Shown piece by piece: positions 27,094 through 35,483 of a DNA stretch of 64,000 nucleotides (position 1 is the stretch's first letter; each line of letters opens with the position of its first letter). The notes under the pieces are model-generated. The model searched no databases. It saw only the letters and a program-made list of their open reading frames with translations, and had not been told where the DNA came from. Source of the stretch: Actinomycetospora sp. NBRC 106375 (GTDB taxonomy: Bacteria > Actinomycetota > Actinomycetes > Mycobacteriales > Pseudonocardiaceae). The stretch lies in NCBI RefSeq assembly GCF_030269665.1, contig NZ_BSTS01000010.1:186001-250000 (forward strand), given 5' to 3'. The position numbers and the translations under genes are program-made.

Positions 27094-27911
27094 GGGATCA
27101 GGGCTCCTGAGGGGACGCCGACGGTCCACGCGTCGGTACGGGTGGTCGACACGATGATCTCCAGGCTCGGGTCGGCGGCGGTGAGCACACCCGCGGCCTG
27201 ACCGCACCACGGGTGCTCGGACGCCCAGTGGGCGACGTCGACGAGGGCGGGCGCGCCGGGCTCGGCGAGGTGGTCGGTCGCCGGGTGGTGGCGCAGGTCC
27301 GCGGTGACGTAGACGTCGACGCCCGCGGCGCGCGCGAGGTGCAGCATCGAGTCCCCCGCCCCGCCGGAGACGGCGACCTTCTCGACGGTCCTGTCCGGGT
27401 CGCCGGCCGCGCGCACGCCCCACGCGGTCGGCGGGAGCGCGTCGGCGACGCGGCGGGTGAACGCGGCGAGGGTCTCGGGCTGCCGCAGCGTGCCGATGCG
27501 GCCGATGCCCACCGTGCCGTCGCCCTCGGGCGCGAGCGGGCGCTCGACGGCGACGTCCAGGGCGTCCGCGAGCGCGTCGGAGACACCGGGGGCCGCGGCG
27601 TCGGCGTTGGTGTGCGCGGTGAACAGGGCGGTGCCGGCGCGGATCAGGCGGTGGATCGCCGACCCCTTCGGCCCCGTCGTCGCCACCCCGTGGACGCCGC
27701 GCAGCAGCAGCGGGTGGTGGGTGACGAGGAGATCGGCCCCGGCGGCGATCGCCTCGCCGATCACGGCGGGCAGGGGGTCGACGGCGATCAGGACCCTCCG
27801 GACCGGCTCGTCGGGGTCCCCCACGCTGAGTCCGACGGCGTCCCAGTCCTGCGCCAGCGCCGGGGGGTAGGCGGCCTCGAGCGTGGCGGCGGCCTCGGCG
27901 ACGGTGAGCAT
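27090..27911 (-). CDS. Nif3-like dinuclear metal-centre protein
   Basis: A 273-residue protein. The family's metal ligands are visible: [10 protein letters not shown] (HHP), TAHTNADAA (the H-T-N-x-D signature) and later DVAHWASE (the terminal His/Glu ligands). [11 protein letters not shown] at the N-terminus matches the usual W-D-N-x-G-L-x-x-G motif with A for N. Members form toroid hexamers; function is unclear. It starts the operon Nif3/zinc ribbon/phosphatase and is divergent from ptpA. Confidence 0.9.
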   Translation of the reverse strand: MLTVAEAAATLEAAYPPALAQDWDAVGLSVGDPDEPVRRVLIAVDPLPAVIGEAIAAGADLLVTHHPLLLRGVHGVATTGPKGSAIHRLIRAGTALFTAHTNADAAAPGVSDALADALDVAVERPLAPEGDGTVGIGRIGTLRQPETLAAFTRRVADALPPTAWGVRAAGDPDRTVEKVAVSGGAGDSMLHLARAAGVDVYVTADLRHHPATDHLAEPGAPALVDVAHWASEHPWCGQAAGVLTAADPSLEIIVSTTRTDAWTVGVPSGALIP

Positions 27912-27936
27912 GGCCGTCCATTCTGCCCACCGCGGC

Positions 27937-27982
27937 TGTGGTGCTCGCCTGTGGTGCTCTTGTGGTGCTCGCCTGTGGTGCA
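27937..27982. repeat. Short tandem repeat TGTGGTGCTC(GCC)
   Basis: Four near copies of TGTGGTGCTC in a row: TGTGGTGCTCGCC (27937-27949), TGTGGTGCTCT (27950-27960), TGTGGTGCTCGCC (27961-27973) and TGTGGTGCA (27974-27982). It lies in the promoter region between the divergent Nif3 and ptpA genes. Copy number could vary by slippage. Confidence 0.8.
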
Positions 27983-28000
27983 GCGAACGTGGCGTTCGCT
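27982..28000. promoter_or_regulatory. Inverted repeat AGCGAACG-TGG-CGTTCGCT
   Basis: Perfect 8-base arms with a 3-base centre, directly after the tandem repeat and 55 bases before the ptpA start. It could be an operator, or a hairpin in the ptpA leader. No regulator can be named. Confidence 0.45.
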
Positions 28001-28054
28001 GCTTCTCAGCGCGCGAAGTCCCCGTTCGCGTCGCCGTCCGGGACGCGCGGGACC

Positions 28055-28516
28055 ATGGCGGGCGTGCACGTCGTCTTCGTCTGCTCGGGCAACATCTGCC
28101 GCTCCCCCGTCGCCGAGAAGGTGTTCCGCGCCAAGCTCGCCGAGGCGGGTCTCAGTGACGGCGTGGAGGTGAGCAGCGCCGGCATCGGGTCCTGGCACGC
28201 TGGGGAGCCGATGGACCGGCGCGCCGCCGCGATCCTGCGCGAGCGGGGCTACGACACGACGCACACGGCCCGCCAGGTCGAGCGCGGGCAGCTGGGCGCC
28301 GACCTCCTCGTCGCCGCGACCGACGATCACGTGCGCGACCTGGTCGCCGCGGGCGCGGACCCCGAGCGCGTCGTGCTGCTGCGGTCGTTCGACCCCGACG
28401 CGCCCGCGGGCGCCGAGGTGCCCGACCCCTACTACGGGGGCCCGGGCGGGTTCGACGAGGTGATGGACATGGTCGAGGCGGCGATGCCCGGGCTGGTGGC
28501 GGAGGTCCGCCCGTGA
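28055..28516 (+). CDS. ptpA: Low-molecular-weight protein tyrosine phosphatase
   Basis: A 153-residue protein. The P-loop [10 protein letters not shown] has the nucleophile C10 and R16 (C-x5-R-S). [15 protein letters not shown] follows, and the general-acid aspartate lies in [13 protein letters not shown]. Matches the M. tuberculosis PtpA family and lies at the matching position of that gene order. ATG at 28055 chosen because the P-loop must lie close to the N-terminus. Its stop overlaps the GTG of the kinase gene by 4 bases. A neighbouring PtkA-like kinase gene, present in M. tuberculosis, is missing here. Confidence 0.92.
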   Translation: MAGVHVVFVCSGNICRSPVAEKVFRAKLAEAGLSDGVEVSSAGIGSWHAGEPMDRRAAAILRERGYDTTHTARQVERGQLGADLLVAATDDHVRDLVAAGADPERVVLLRSFDPDAPAGAEVPDPYYGGPGGFDEVMDMVEAAMPGLVAEVRP

Positions 28517-29325
28517 CGGTCGACGACCTGCTGACGGGCTCCGGTCACGGCGTGCGGATGGACACCCTCGACGACGGCACCGAGGTCGTCGTCAAGGGTG
28601 GCGAGCCCTCCGCGATCGCGGCGGAGGCCGCCGGGCTGCGGTGGCTCGCCGAGCCCGGCGCCGTCGGGGTGCCGGACGTGCTCGGGGAGGCCGAGGGCCG
28701 GATGGTGTCGACGCGGGTGCCCGCCGGTCGCCCGGAGCAGGCGGCGGCGGAGACCTTCGGCCGGGGCCTGGCCGCGCTGCACGCCGCCGGTGCGCCCGCG
28801 TTCGGATCCCCGCCGCCGGGCGGGCCCGTCCACGCCTGGATCGGCAATGCGCGGATGATCAACGAGACCGGCCCGTCGTGGACGCCGTGGTACGCCGAGC
28901 ACCGTGTCCTGCCCTACGCCCGCCAGGCGCGCGACCAGGGCACGTTCTCCGCCGGCGACGTCGCGCTCGTCGAGCGGGCCTGCGCGCGCCTCGAGCTCGT
29001 CGGCGGGCCGGACGAGCCCCCGGCCCGGCTGCACGGCGACCTGTGGACCGGCAACGTGCTGTGGTCCGGCGGGCAGGGGTGGGTCATCGACCCCGCCGCA
29101 CACGGCGGGCACCGCGAGACCGACCTGGCCATGCTCGCGCTCTTCGGCACCCCGCAGCTGGACACGATCCTGGCCGCCTACGACGAGGCCGCGCCGCTCG
29201 CGGACGGCTGGCGCGACCGCGTCGGGCTGCACCAGCTCTTCCCGCTGCTCGTCCACGCGGTGCTGTTCGGGGGCGGGTACGGCTCCCGCGCCCTCGACGT
29301 CTGTGAGCAGTTGGCGACGCCATAG
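28513..29325 (+). CDS. Fructosamine/ketosamine-3-kinase family protein
   Basis: A 270-residue protein kinase-like fold. EVVVKGGEPSAIAAEAAGLRWLAE gives the ATP-binding lysine and the paired glutamate. ARLHGDLWTGNVLW is the catalytic H-G-D-x-x-x-x-N motif, and WVIDPAAHGGHRETDLAML is the metal-binding D with the family's H-G-H-R-E-x-D signature. Members phosphorylate sugar adducts on amines, a repair step for glycated proteins. Coupled to ptpA. Its last codons form the left arm of a hairpin. Confidence 0.88.
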   Translation: MTVDDLLTGSGHGVRMDTLDDGTEVVVKGGEPSAIAAEAAGLRWLAEPGAVGVPDVLGEAEGRMVSTRVPAGRPEQAAAETFGRGLAALHAAGAPAFGSPPPGGPVHAWIGNARMINETGPSWTPWYAEHRVLPYARQARDQGTFSAGDVALVERACARLELVGGPDEPPARLHGDLWTGNVLWSGGQGWVIDPAAHGGHRETDLAMLALFGTPQLDTILAAYDEAAPLADGWRDRVGLHQLFPLLVHAVLFGGGYGSRALDVCEQLATP

Positions 29326-29342
29326 GGGCGCCAACTGCTCAC
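29303..29342. terminator. GTGAG-family hairpin, copy A
   Basis: Arms 29303-29316 (GTGAGCAGTTGGCG) and 29329-29342 pair perfectly over 14 bases around a 12-base loop. The left arm codes for the last residues of the kinase gene, and the stop lies in the loop. Outer ends GTGAGC/GCTCAC match copies at 38841, 50921 and 52945. Likely a terminator or attenuator before the SURF1 gene. Confidence 0.7.
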
Positions 29343-29355
29343 GTAGCCTGGCGCC

Positions 29356-30201
29356 GTGCGGTTCCTGCTGCGACCCGGGTGGATCGCGCTGACGCTCGCC
29401 GTGGTCGCCTTCGCGTTCGCGTGCGCCTACCTGCTCGCCCCGTGGCAGTTCCACCGCAGCGTCGAGCGCGACGGCACGAACGCCGCGCTGGAGCGAGCCG
29501 TGGCGACCGCGCCCGTGCCGCGCTCGGAGCTCGTCGCCCCCGGGGCGGAGCCCGCCGACGACGTCGCCTGGCGCCAGGTCACCGTCGCCGGCACCTACCG
29601 TCCCCAGGGCGAGGTGCTCGTCCGGCTGCGGACCATCGAGGGGTCGCCGGGCACCGAGGTCATGACCCCGCTGGTCACCACCACGGGCGAGGCCGTCCTC
29701 GTCGACCGCGGCTACGTCCGCAGCAGCGACGCGGGCGGCCTGCCCCCGATCGCGCCCGCGCCGGCCGGGACCGTGTCGCTCACCGGCTACCAGCGCCTGG
29801 ACGAGGGCGCGCCCAGCCGGCCCGCCGTCGTCGCCGACGGCCACCGGCAGGTCTACGCCGCCGACGCCCCCGCGGTCGCCGCCGTGGGCGGCGTGCCCAC
29901 CAGCCCGGGCTACGTGCAGCTGCTGCCCGGCCAGCCCGGGGTGCTCACCGCCGTGCCGCTGCCCCCGCCCGACCCGAACCCGTCGTACTCCTACGCCTGG
30001 CAGTGGCTGATCTTCGGGCTGATGGCGATCGGCGCGTGGATCTACTTCGCGCGCCTGGAGTGGCGCCGCGCCCACGGCCTCGAGCCGCACCGCGAGCGCG
30101 ATCACCAGGACCCCCGCGACGCCGCCGACGGCACGCCGTGGGACGCGCGGCCCTCACGGGGCACGGAGGAGAAGCTCGCGGACCGCTACGGGCGACGCTG
30201 A
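29356..30201 (+). CDS. SURF1-family cytochrome oxidase biogenesis protein
   Basis: A 281-residue protein with one membrane segment at each end (about 8-28 and 211-230) and a loop outside the membrane. The family pattern: LAPWQFHRSVERD, VTVAGTYRPQGEVLVRLR, GTEVMTPLVTTTGEAVLVDRGYV and SYAWQWLIFGLMAIGAWIYF. SURF1 proteins help haem a insertion into aa3-type oxidase. Same place as Rv2235 in the M. tuberculosis order. GTG start. Confidence 0.9.
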   Translation: MRFLLRPGWIALTLAVVAFAFACAYLLAPWQFHRSVERDGTNAALERAVATAPVPRSELVAPGAEPADDVAWRQVTVAGTYRPQGEVLVRLRTIEGSPGTEVMTPLVTTTGEAVLVDRGYVRSSDAGGLPPIAPAPAGTVSLTGYQRLDEGAPSRPAVVADGHRQVYAADAPAVAAVGGVPTSPGYVQLLPGQPGVLTAVPLPPPDPNPSYSYAWQWLIFGLMAIGAWIYFARLEWRRAHGLEPHRERDHQDPRDAADGTPWDARPSRGTEEKLADRYGRR

Positions 30202-30231
30202 GTCGAGCGGGTGGCTTTTCTGACGCTCGAC
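30202..30231. terminator. Hairpin between convergent SURF1 and cobD genes
   Basis: GTCGAGCG (30202-30209) pairs with CGCTCGAC (30224-30231) around a 14-base loop that contains CTTTTC. It lies between two convergent stops, so it could end transcription from both sides. Short stem, moderate support. Confidence 0.5.
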
Positions 30232-30232
30232 G

Positions 30233-31249
30233 TCAGTCACCCGCCTCCGGCGCGGCAGCTCCCGCTGCGCTCCGTACCGCAGGTGGACGCCAGGCCGACA
30301 CCACGGCGACCACGAACGCCGCCGTCGCCAGGCCCACGGCGCGGGAGAGGCGGACGGCGCGCGGGAGGTCGGTGACGACGGGGGCGCGGCCGTCGCCGAG
30401 CACCGGGCGGTCCTGCACGCCGTACGGGTAGATCGTCCGCCCGCCGAGGCGCAGGCCCAGCGCGCCCGCGAACGACGCCTCGACCGGGCCGGCGTTGGGG
30501 CTCGGGTGCGCGGGGGCGTCGCGGCGCCACGCCCGGACGGCGTCGGCCGGGCGCCCCCCGACCAGCGGCGCGCAGGCGGCCGTCACCAGGGCGGACACGC
30601 GGGCGGGCACCACGCCGGCCACGTCGTCGGCGCGCGCCGAGGCCCAGCCGAAGCGCGCGTACCGCGCCGAGCGGTGGCCCACCATCGCGTCGAGGGTGTT
30701 CACCGCGCGGTGCCCGAGCAGGCCCGGCACGCCCGCGACCGCGCCCCACACCAGCGGCGCGACGACGGCGTCGGCGGTGTTCTCGGCGACCGACTCCAGC
30801 GCGGCGCGCGCGAGCCCGTCGGCGTCGAGCGCGGAGGGATCCCGCCCGCAGAGGTGCGGCAACCGGCGTCGCGCCGCGTCGATGTCCGCCGCCGACAGCG
30901 ACGCCGCCATCGCCGCACCCTCGCCGGCGAGCGACGTCCCGCCGAGGACCGCCCAGGTCGCCGCGGCCGTCACCACGGCCCGGGGCACCGGACGCGCGGC
31001 CGCGCGCTCGGCCAGCGCGCCCAGCCCCACCGCGCCGCCGACGAGCACCGCGGCGTACGCGACGCCCGGCGCCCGGCGGTCGGCCCACCAGCGGCGCTCG
31101 AGCCACGACGCCACCGCGCCGAACGCCGCGACCGGGTGGCCGCGGTGCGGGTCGCCGAGGACGGCGTCGGCGAGCACCCCCAGCGCGAGCCCCGCCGCCC
31201 GCGCCCCCGCGAGGGGCACGTTCCGCACCCGTCGACGCCTGTCGATCAT
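30233..31249 (-). CDS. cobD: Adenosylcobinamide-phosphate synthase CobD/CbiB
   Basis: A 338-residue membrane protein of the cobalamin pathway, which attaches the aminopropanol arm to adenosylcobyrate. The family signature is clear: LADAVLGDPHRGHPVAAFG, SVAENTADAVVAPLVWGAVAG, RAVNTLDAMVGHRSARYARFGWASARADDVAGVVPAR and NAGPVEASFAGALGLRLGG. Length is normal. It corresponds to Rv2236c in the conserved order. No cobalamin riboswitch was seen upstream. Confidence 0.93.
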   Translation of the reverse strand: MIDRRRRVRNVPLAGARAAGLALGVLADAVLGDPHRGHPVAAFGAVASWLERRWWADRRAPGVAYAAVLVGGAVGLGALAERAAARPVPRAVVTAAATWAVLGGTSLAGEGAAMAASLSAADIDAARRRLPHLCGRDPSALDADGLARAALESVAENTADAVVAPLVWGAVAGVPGLLGHRAVNTLDAMVGHRSARYARFGWASARADDVAGVVPARVSALVTAACAPLVGGRPADAVRAWRRDAPAHPSPNAGPVEASFAGALGLRLGGRTIYPYGVQDRPVLGDGRAPVVTDLPRAVRLSRAVGLATAAFVVAVVSAWRPPAVRSAAGAAAPEAGD

Positions 31250-31288
31250 GCGGGACGTGCTCCTCGCGCTGTCACACGCGAGACGATC

Positions 31289-32920
31289 TCACTGCTGAGG
31301 CGGCAGCACGTGCTCCCCGGTCTTGTCCGCCGACAGCGAGAGCGACGAGATGTAGCCGCCTTTCGCGCTGGCCAGCATGTCGGGGCGCTCGAACTCCTGG
31401 CCCGAGACCTGATCGAGGTAGTGCGTGGAGGACGGGTTGCCGTCGGCGTCGAGGTAGGGCTCGTCGATGCCGTCGTCGGTGCGCCGCAGGTAGTACCGGC
31501 CGCGCGTCAGGACGGCGATCATCGGCGTGAGCACCACCGCGACGACGATCGCCACGATCGTCGAGTACGACGACAGGAACGCGCCGAGCAGCCCGAAGTA
31601 CGCCGCGATCGAGAGCAGGGAGGCGGCGAGGAACGAGACGACGCCGACGGGGTTCCAGCCGTGCAGCATCCCGCGGCGGAACTCGGGGCGCTTCGGCGAG
31701 AGCTTCAGCAGGTACTTGTTCACCGCGATGTCGGTGGCGACGGTGACGACCCAGGCGATCGCGCAGTTCGAGTAGAAGCCCAGCAGCCCGTTGAGGAAGC
31801 TGAACATGTTCGCCTCCATGAGGATCAGCGCGATCCCCAGGTTGACGAACAGGAACGTGATGCGGCCCGGGTAGTGGCTGAAGACGCGGGTGAACGCGTT
31901 CGTCCACGCCAGCGAGCCCGAGTAGGCGTTGGTGACGTTGATCTTCACCTGCGAGAGCACCACGAGCAGCAGCGCCAGCGGGATGACGAGCCACGTCGGG
32001 AAGATCGCCGAGAGCGCGCGGTCGAACTGCTCGATGGGCTCGACGGCCGCATCGGCGCCGACCTCGGCCAGGATCAGCACGGCGAGGAACACCCCGATGA
32101 TCTGCTTGACCGCGCCGAAGAACACCCAGCCCGGCCCGCCGAGCACCACGGCGGTCCACCACTGGCGCTTGTTCTCCGCGGTCTTGGGCGGCATGAAGCG
32201 CAGGTAGTCGATCTGCTCGCCGATCTGCGCCATGAGGGCCAGCGACACGCCCGCGCCGAGCATGATCGACGCGAAGTTCACCCCCGAGCCCTCCGTGCCC
32301 GGGTGCGCCAGGAAGCGGCTCACCGAGCCCGGGTCGGCGACGACGAGGAACACCAGCGGCGCGACGATGAGCACCACCCACAGCGGGTTGGTCCACGTCT
32401 GCAGCTTGGTCAGCGCCTTCATCCCGTAGATCACGAGCGGCAGGATGACCAGCGTCGAGAGCAGGTAGCCGATCCACAGCGGGATCGACAGGGCGTAGCG
32501 CAGGCCCTGCGCCATGATCGAGCCCTCGAGCGCGAAGAAGATGAACGTGAAGCTCGCGAAGATCACCGCGGTGATCACCGAGCCGTAGTAGCCGAAGCCC
32601 GAGCCGCGGGTGACGAGGTCGAGGTCGAGGTTGTAGCGCGCGCCGTAGTACGCGAGCGGGAAGGCGCTCACGAAGATCACGAGCGCCGCGACGCCGATGG
32701 CCCAGAGGGCGTTGCCGGTGCCGTGCTGCAGCCCGATGCCGGCGCCGATCGAGAAGTCCGCCATGTAGGCCATGCCGCCGAGGGCCGAGCCGCCGACCAC
32801 GAACGGCGTCCACCGCCGGTAGCTGCGCGGCGCGAACCGGAGCGTGTAGTCCTCGAGGCTCTCGCGGGTGGCGGTGTCCTTCGGGGGCGCGGCAGGGGCG
32901 CCGGCGGCGTCGGCGGACAT
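31289..32920 (-). CDS. NCS1-family permease (cytosine/pyrimidine-type)
   Basis: A 543-residue protein with about 12 membrane segments. N-terminal TLRFAPRSYRRWTPFVVGGSALGGMAYMADFSIGAGIGL and the region LSQVKINVTNAYSGSLAWTNAFTR match cytosine-permease members of the nucleobase-cation-symporter-1 family. Hydrophilic C-terminal tail. The ATG at 32920 is used; a TTG at 32935 with GGGAG upstream is also possible. It is divergent from tenA, so thiamine-pyrimidine (HMP or aminopyrimidine) import is the likely role; that is inference from context. Confidence 0.85.
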   Translation of the reverse strand: MSADAAGAPAAPPKDTATRESLEDYTLRFAPRSYRRWTPFVVGGSALGGMAYMADFSIGAGIGLQHGTGNALWAIGVAALVIFVSAFPLAYYGARYNLDLDLVTRGSGFGYYGSVITAVIFASFTFIFFALEGSIMAQGLRYALSIPLWIGYLLSTLVILPLVIYGMKALTKLQTWTNPLWVVLIVAPLVFLVVADPGSVSRFLAHPGTEGSGVNFASIMLGAGVSLALMAQIGEQIDYLRFMPPKTAENKRQWWTAVVLGGPGWVFFGAVKQIIGVFLAVLILAEVGADAAVEPIEQFDRALSAIFPTWLVIPLALLLVVLSQVKINVTNAYSGSLAWTNAFTRVFSHYPGRITFLFVNLGIALILMEANMFSFLNGLLGFYSNCAIAWVVTVATDIAVNKYLLKLSPKRPEFRRGMLHGWNPVGVVSFLAASLLSIAAYFGLLGAFLSSYSTIVAIVVAVVLTPMIAVLTRGRYYLRRTDDGIDEPYLDADGNPSSTHYLDQVSGQEFERPDMLASAKGGYISSLSLSADKTGEHVLPPQQ

Positions 32921-33051
32921 GGCGGGTTCGGTCGTCAAGGAGGCTCCCGACGTGTGAGCGGCCGGTGTGGTCACGACGAACGCTGCAACCCCTCTGTGAC
33001 GTGTGTGTGACAGCGCCGCTACGGGCGCGAGTGGACACATTCCGTGATGGG

Positions 33052-33723
33052 ATGGTCGCCGTGGGTTTCAGCGACGAGCTCTGGACCGCCGGCGCCGACG
33101 TGTACGCCCGGGTCCGCGAGCACCCGTTCCTCACCGGCCTGGCCGACGGGACGCTGCCCCACGCCGCCTTCCGGCACTTCGTCGTGCAGGACGCCCACTA
33201 CCTGCGCGGCTACGCCCGCGCGCTCGCCGTGCTCGGCGCCCGCGCCCCCACCGCGGACGACACCGTGATGTTCACCCAGCACGCCGCCGGGGCGATCGCG
33301 GCCGAGCAGGACATGCACGCCGGGCTCGCTGACGCGCTGGGCCTGACCGCCGCCGACGCCGCCGCGACGCCCGTCGCGCCGACCACCACCGCCTACACCA
33401 GCTACCTGCTCGCCACCTGTCACGGCGGCTCGTTCGCCGAGGGCCTCGGTGCGGTGCTGCCGTGCTACTGGATCTACGCGAAGGTCGGCGAGTCCCTGCT
33501 CGAGGACTCCTCGCCCGACCCGCTCTACGCCCGCTGGATCGCGATGTACGGCGGCGAGGAGTTCCAGGCCGTCGTCGACGCCGTCCTCGCGCTCACCGAC
33601 CGCGTCGGGCCGGACCTCGGCGACGCGGAGCGCGCGCGGGTGCGCGAGCACTACGTGACGACCTGCCGCTACGAGTGGATGTTCTGGGACGCGGCCTGGC
33701 GGCAGGAGAGCTGGCCGGTGTAG
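33052..33723 (+). CDS. tenA: TenA-family thiaminase II/aminopyrimidine aminohydrolase
   Basis: A 223-residue all-helical protein. Active-site residues of TenA are all present: D47 (QDAHYL), Cys123 in YTSYLLATCHGG, the tyrosine in CYWIYAKVG, and E208 in YEWMFWDAAW. TenA hydrolyses aminopyrimidine breakdown products of thiamine, returning HMP to thiamine synthesis. It shares a 131-base divergent promoter with the NCS1 permease. No TPP riboswitch (CTGAGA box) is visible there. A GTG at 33061 is an alternative start. Confidence 0.92.
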   Translation: MVAVGFSDELWTAGADVYARVREHPFLTGLADGTLPHAAFRHFVVQDAHYLRGYARALAVLGARAPTADDTVMFTQHAAGAIAAEQDMHAGLADALGLTAADAAATPVAPTTTAYTSYLLATCHGGSFAEGLGAVLPCYWIYAKVGESLLEDSSPDPLYARWIAMYGGEEFQAVVDAVLALTDRVGPDLGDAERARVREHYVTTCRYEWMFWDAAWRQESWPV

Positions 33724-33724
33724 G

Positions 33725-34048
33725 TCACGGCGCGGGACGGCGCAGCACGAACCGGGTCTCGACGACGTGGTGCGCCGTGCCGGGCGCGGTCGGCACCGGC
33801 GCGTGCTGCGGGCCGGCGATGCCCACGAGCTCCCAGCCCTGCTGTCCCAGCCGGTTGAGCTGCTCGGCGTAGACGCGCGCCCACGCCACGCGGTAGGGCC
33901 GGAACTCCTCGAGGATCAGCTCGCCGGCCGGGCCGATCGCGTAGATCTGCCACTCGGCCGCGTCGCCGCGGTCGGCGCCCGCCGGCGCGTCCTCGGCCAG
34001 GCCGACCGCCGAGATCTCCAGCGTCGCGTACTCCCAGGCGGCGCTCAC
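33725..34048 (-). CDS. Hypothetical protein, 107 aa
   Basis: A soluble alpha/beta protein: WEYATLEISAVG at the N-terminus, WQIYAIGPAGELILEEFRPYRVAWARVYAEQLNRLGQQGWELVGIAG, then HHVVETRFVLRRP. The 'W-E-Y...LN-LG-xx-GWELV' pattern resembles DUF4177-type small proteins. No catalytic residues seen. One base separates its stop from that of convergent tenA. Confidence 0.7.
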   Translation of the reverse strand: MSAAWEYATLEISAVGLAEDAPAGADRGDAAEWQIYAIGPAGELILEEFRPYRVAWARVYAEQLNRLGQQGWELVGIAGPQHAPVPTAPGTAHHVVETRFVLRRPAP

Positions 34049-34075
34049 GCGAGGACCCTAGACCTGCGCGGGAGG

Positions 34076-34462
34076 TCAGGACGCGCGCCGACGACCCGTG
34101 CCGTGGCGCGAGCGCGTCCGCGCCAGCGCCGCCTCGCGCGCGACCTCGCTGGACCGGGCCGTGCGTGCTGCGGCGCGGGCCGGGCGGGGACGCTCGCCGC
34201 GCCGGGTCGACCGGGTCATCGGGACACCGCCGCGCGTCCGTTCGGACGCCGGCGGTCCGAGCGTGGTCACCGTGCGCCGGGCGCCGGAGGTGGGCGAGGG
34301 CGCGGCGTCGCCGGTGAGCAGGAAGCCGGCGATCTTCACCAGGACGCCGACGACGATGAGGGCGGGACCGACCACCCAGCGACCGGGGACCTCGAGCGCG
34401 ATGACGGCGACGCCGGCCCCGATCAGGACCAGGCCGCCGAGCAGCAGGAGAGCGGACCGCAC
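34076..34462 (-). CDS. Small membrane protein with basic tail
   Basis: A 128-residue protein from a GTG at 34462. Residues 3-24 and 30-50 form two membrane segments. The remainder is an Arg/Ala/Thr-rich tail likely to lie in the cytoplasm. No known family is recognised. It may be cotranscribed with the 107-residue gene 27 bases downstream. Confidence 0.58.
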   Translation of the reverse strand: MRSALLLLGGLVLIGAGVAVIALEVPGRWVVGPALIVVGVLVKIAGFLLTGDAAPSPTSGARRTVTTLGPPASERTRGGVPMTRSTRRGERPRPARAAARTARSSEVAREAALARTRSRHGTGRRRAS

Positions 34463-34587
34463 CAGGCCACGCTACGTGGTACTTGAACCCTCAGCAGTCA
34501 GCCGAACGGGGCAACACGGCCGCGCGGGCGCCGGTGACGATCTCGGGCCGGAGTCGTAGGGTGTGCCGAACGCGTCTGGGAGGGCAC

Positions 34588-34827
34588 ATGGAGTTCGCGG
34601 TGCGGTACGTCAACGGTCCCCTGCAGGGAGCCGGGTCGATCACGCTGCCCGACGACGCCGGCGGGGAGCCGCCGCTGCTCCAGCGCATCCCGCTCCCGAC
34701 CGGCGAGCACGGCATCCGCCGCACCGTCTCGGACATGGCGGGCGCCGGTCAGCACGCGATCTACGAGCGCACCCGCTACAACGAGCCGAGCGGCGAGTGG
34801 GAGTTCTCGCTGGTCCGCGTGGAGTAG
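34588..34827 (+). CDS. Small hypothetical protein, 79 aa
   Basis: The frame MEFAVRYVNGPLQGAGSITLPDDAGG to RYNEPSGEWEFSLVRVE forms a beta-rich small protein. The ATG at 34588 follows GGGAGGGCAC, a good ribosome site. No family or active site is recognised; the strand pattern suggests a small barrel. It lies 42 bases before the acetyltransferase gene and probably shares its transcript. Confidence 0.65.
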   Translation: MEFAVRYVNGPLQGAGSITLPDDAGGEPPLLQRIPLPTGEHGIRRTVSDMAGAGQHAIYERTRYNEPSGEWEFSLVRVE

Positions 34828-34869
34828 GCCCTGGAGCCGTCGGAGCCCGCAGGGTCCAGAATCGGGTCC

Positions 34870-35409
34870 GTGTCCACGGATCCCGCCACCGCCACCGGTG
34901 TGCTGCGTCCCGCGGCCGCGCAGGACGCGGAGCGGGTCGCGGCGATCTTCGCCGGCTACGTCCTGCAGTCGATCGCGACGTTCGTCGAGGAACCACCGTC
35001 CGACGAGTACTGGCGCGAGCGCATCGCGGGCGCCCACCCCGGGTTGCCCTTCCTCGTCGCCGAGGTCGACGGCGAGGTCGAGGGCTTCGCCTACGCGGCG
35101 CCGTTCCGCCCGCACGCGGCCTACCGCTACACGGTCGAGGACTCGATCTACATCGCCCCGGAGGCCGCCGGTCGCGGCCTCGGCTCGCGCCTGCTCGCCG
35201 GGCTGCTCGACGAGGTGCGGCCCACCGAGGTGCGCCAGGTCGTCGCCGTGATCGCCGCCCTGCCGGGGTCGCGGCACGACACGCCGTCGATCGTGCTGCA
35301 CCGCAGGCTCGGGTTCGTCGAGGTCGGCCGGATGTCGTCGGTGGGCTACAAGAACGGCCAGTGGGCCGACACCGTGCTGATGCAGATCGACCTGCGTCCC
35401 GACGGCTGA
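34870..35409 (+). CDS. GNAT acetyltransferase, phosphinothricin-acetyltransferase-like
   Basis: A 179-residue protein: LRPAAAQDAERVAAIFAGYVLQSIATFVEEPPSDEYWRERI matches the N-terminus of the Pat/Bar group. Acetyl-CoA loop: YIAPEAAGRGLGSRLLAGLLDE (R-G-x-G-x-x-L). Then HRRLGFVEVGRMSSVGYKNGQWADTVLMQ, the C-terminal H-x-x-x-G-F signature. These enzymes acetylate the amine of small molecules such as methionine sulfoximine analogues. The true substrate is not known. Confidence 0.87.
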   Translation: MSTDPATATGVLRPAAAQDAERVAAIFAGYVLQSIATFVEEPPSDEYWRERIAGAHPGLPFLVAEVDGEVEGFAYAAPFRPHAAYRYTVEDSIYIAPEAAGRGLGSRLLAGLLDEVRPTEVRQVVAVIAALPGSRHDTPSIVLHRRLGFVEVGRMSSVGYKNGQWADTVLMQIDLRPDG

Positions 35410-35425
35410 GACCCGTACAGACGAC

Positions 35426-35459
35426 GACGGGCCGCCCCGCGATCGCGGGACGGCCCGTC
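35426..35459. terminator. Hairpin terminator between convergent genes
   Basis: Arms 35426-35440 and 35445-35459 (GACGGGCCG...CGGCCCGTC) pair with one mismatch around a GATC loop. It stands between the acetyltransferase stop (35409) and the stop of the 42-residue gene on the other strand (35484), so it may serve both. Confidence 0.68.
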
Positions 35460-35483
35460 GGGGACCGTGTGTTGCGGGCCGGA

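Noticed and set aside
30506-33010. 834-residue plus-strand frame over cobD and the NCS1 permease
   Set aside because: Repetitive Arg/Asp/His composition, antisense to two well-supported genes.
32921-33051. TPP riboswitch before tenA or the permease
   Set aside because: No CTGAGA or ACCTGA core and no suitable helices were seen.
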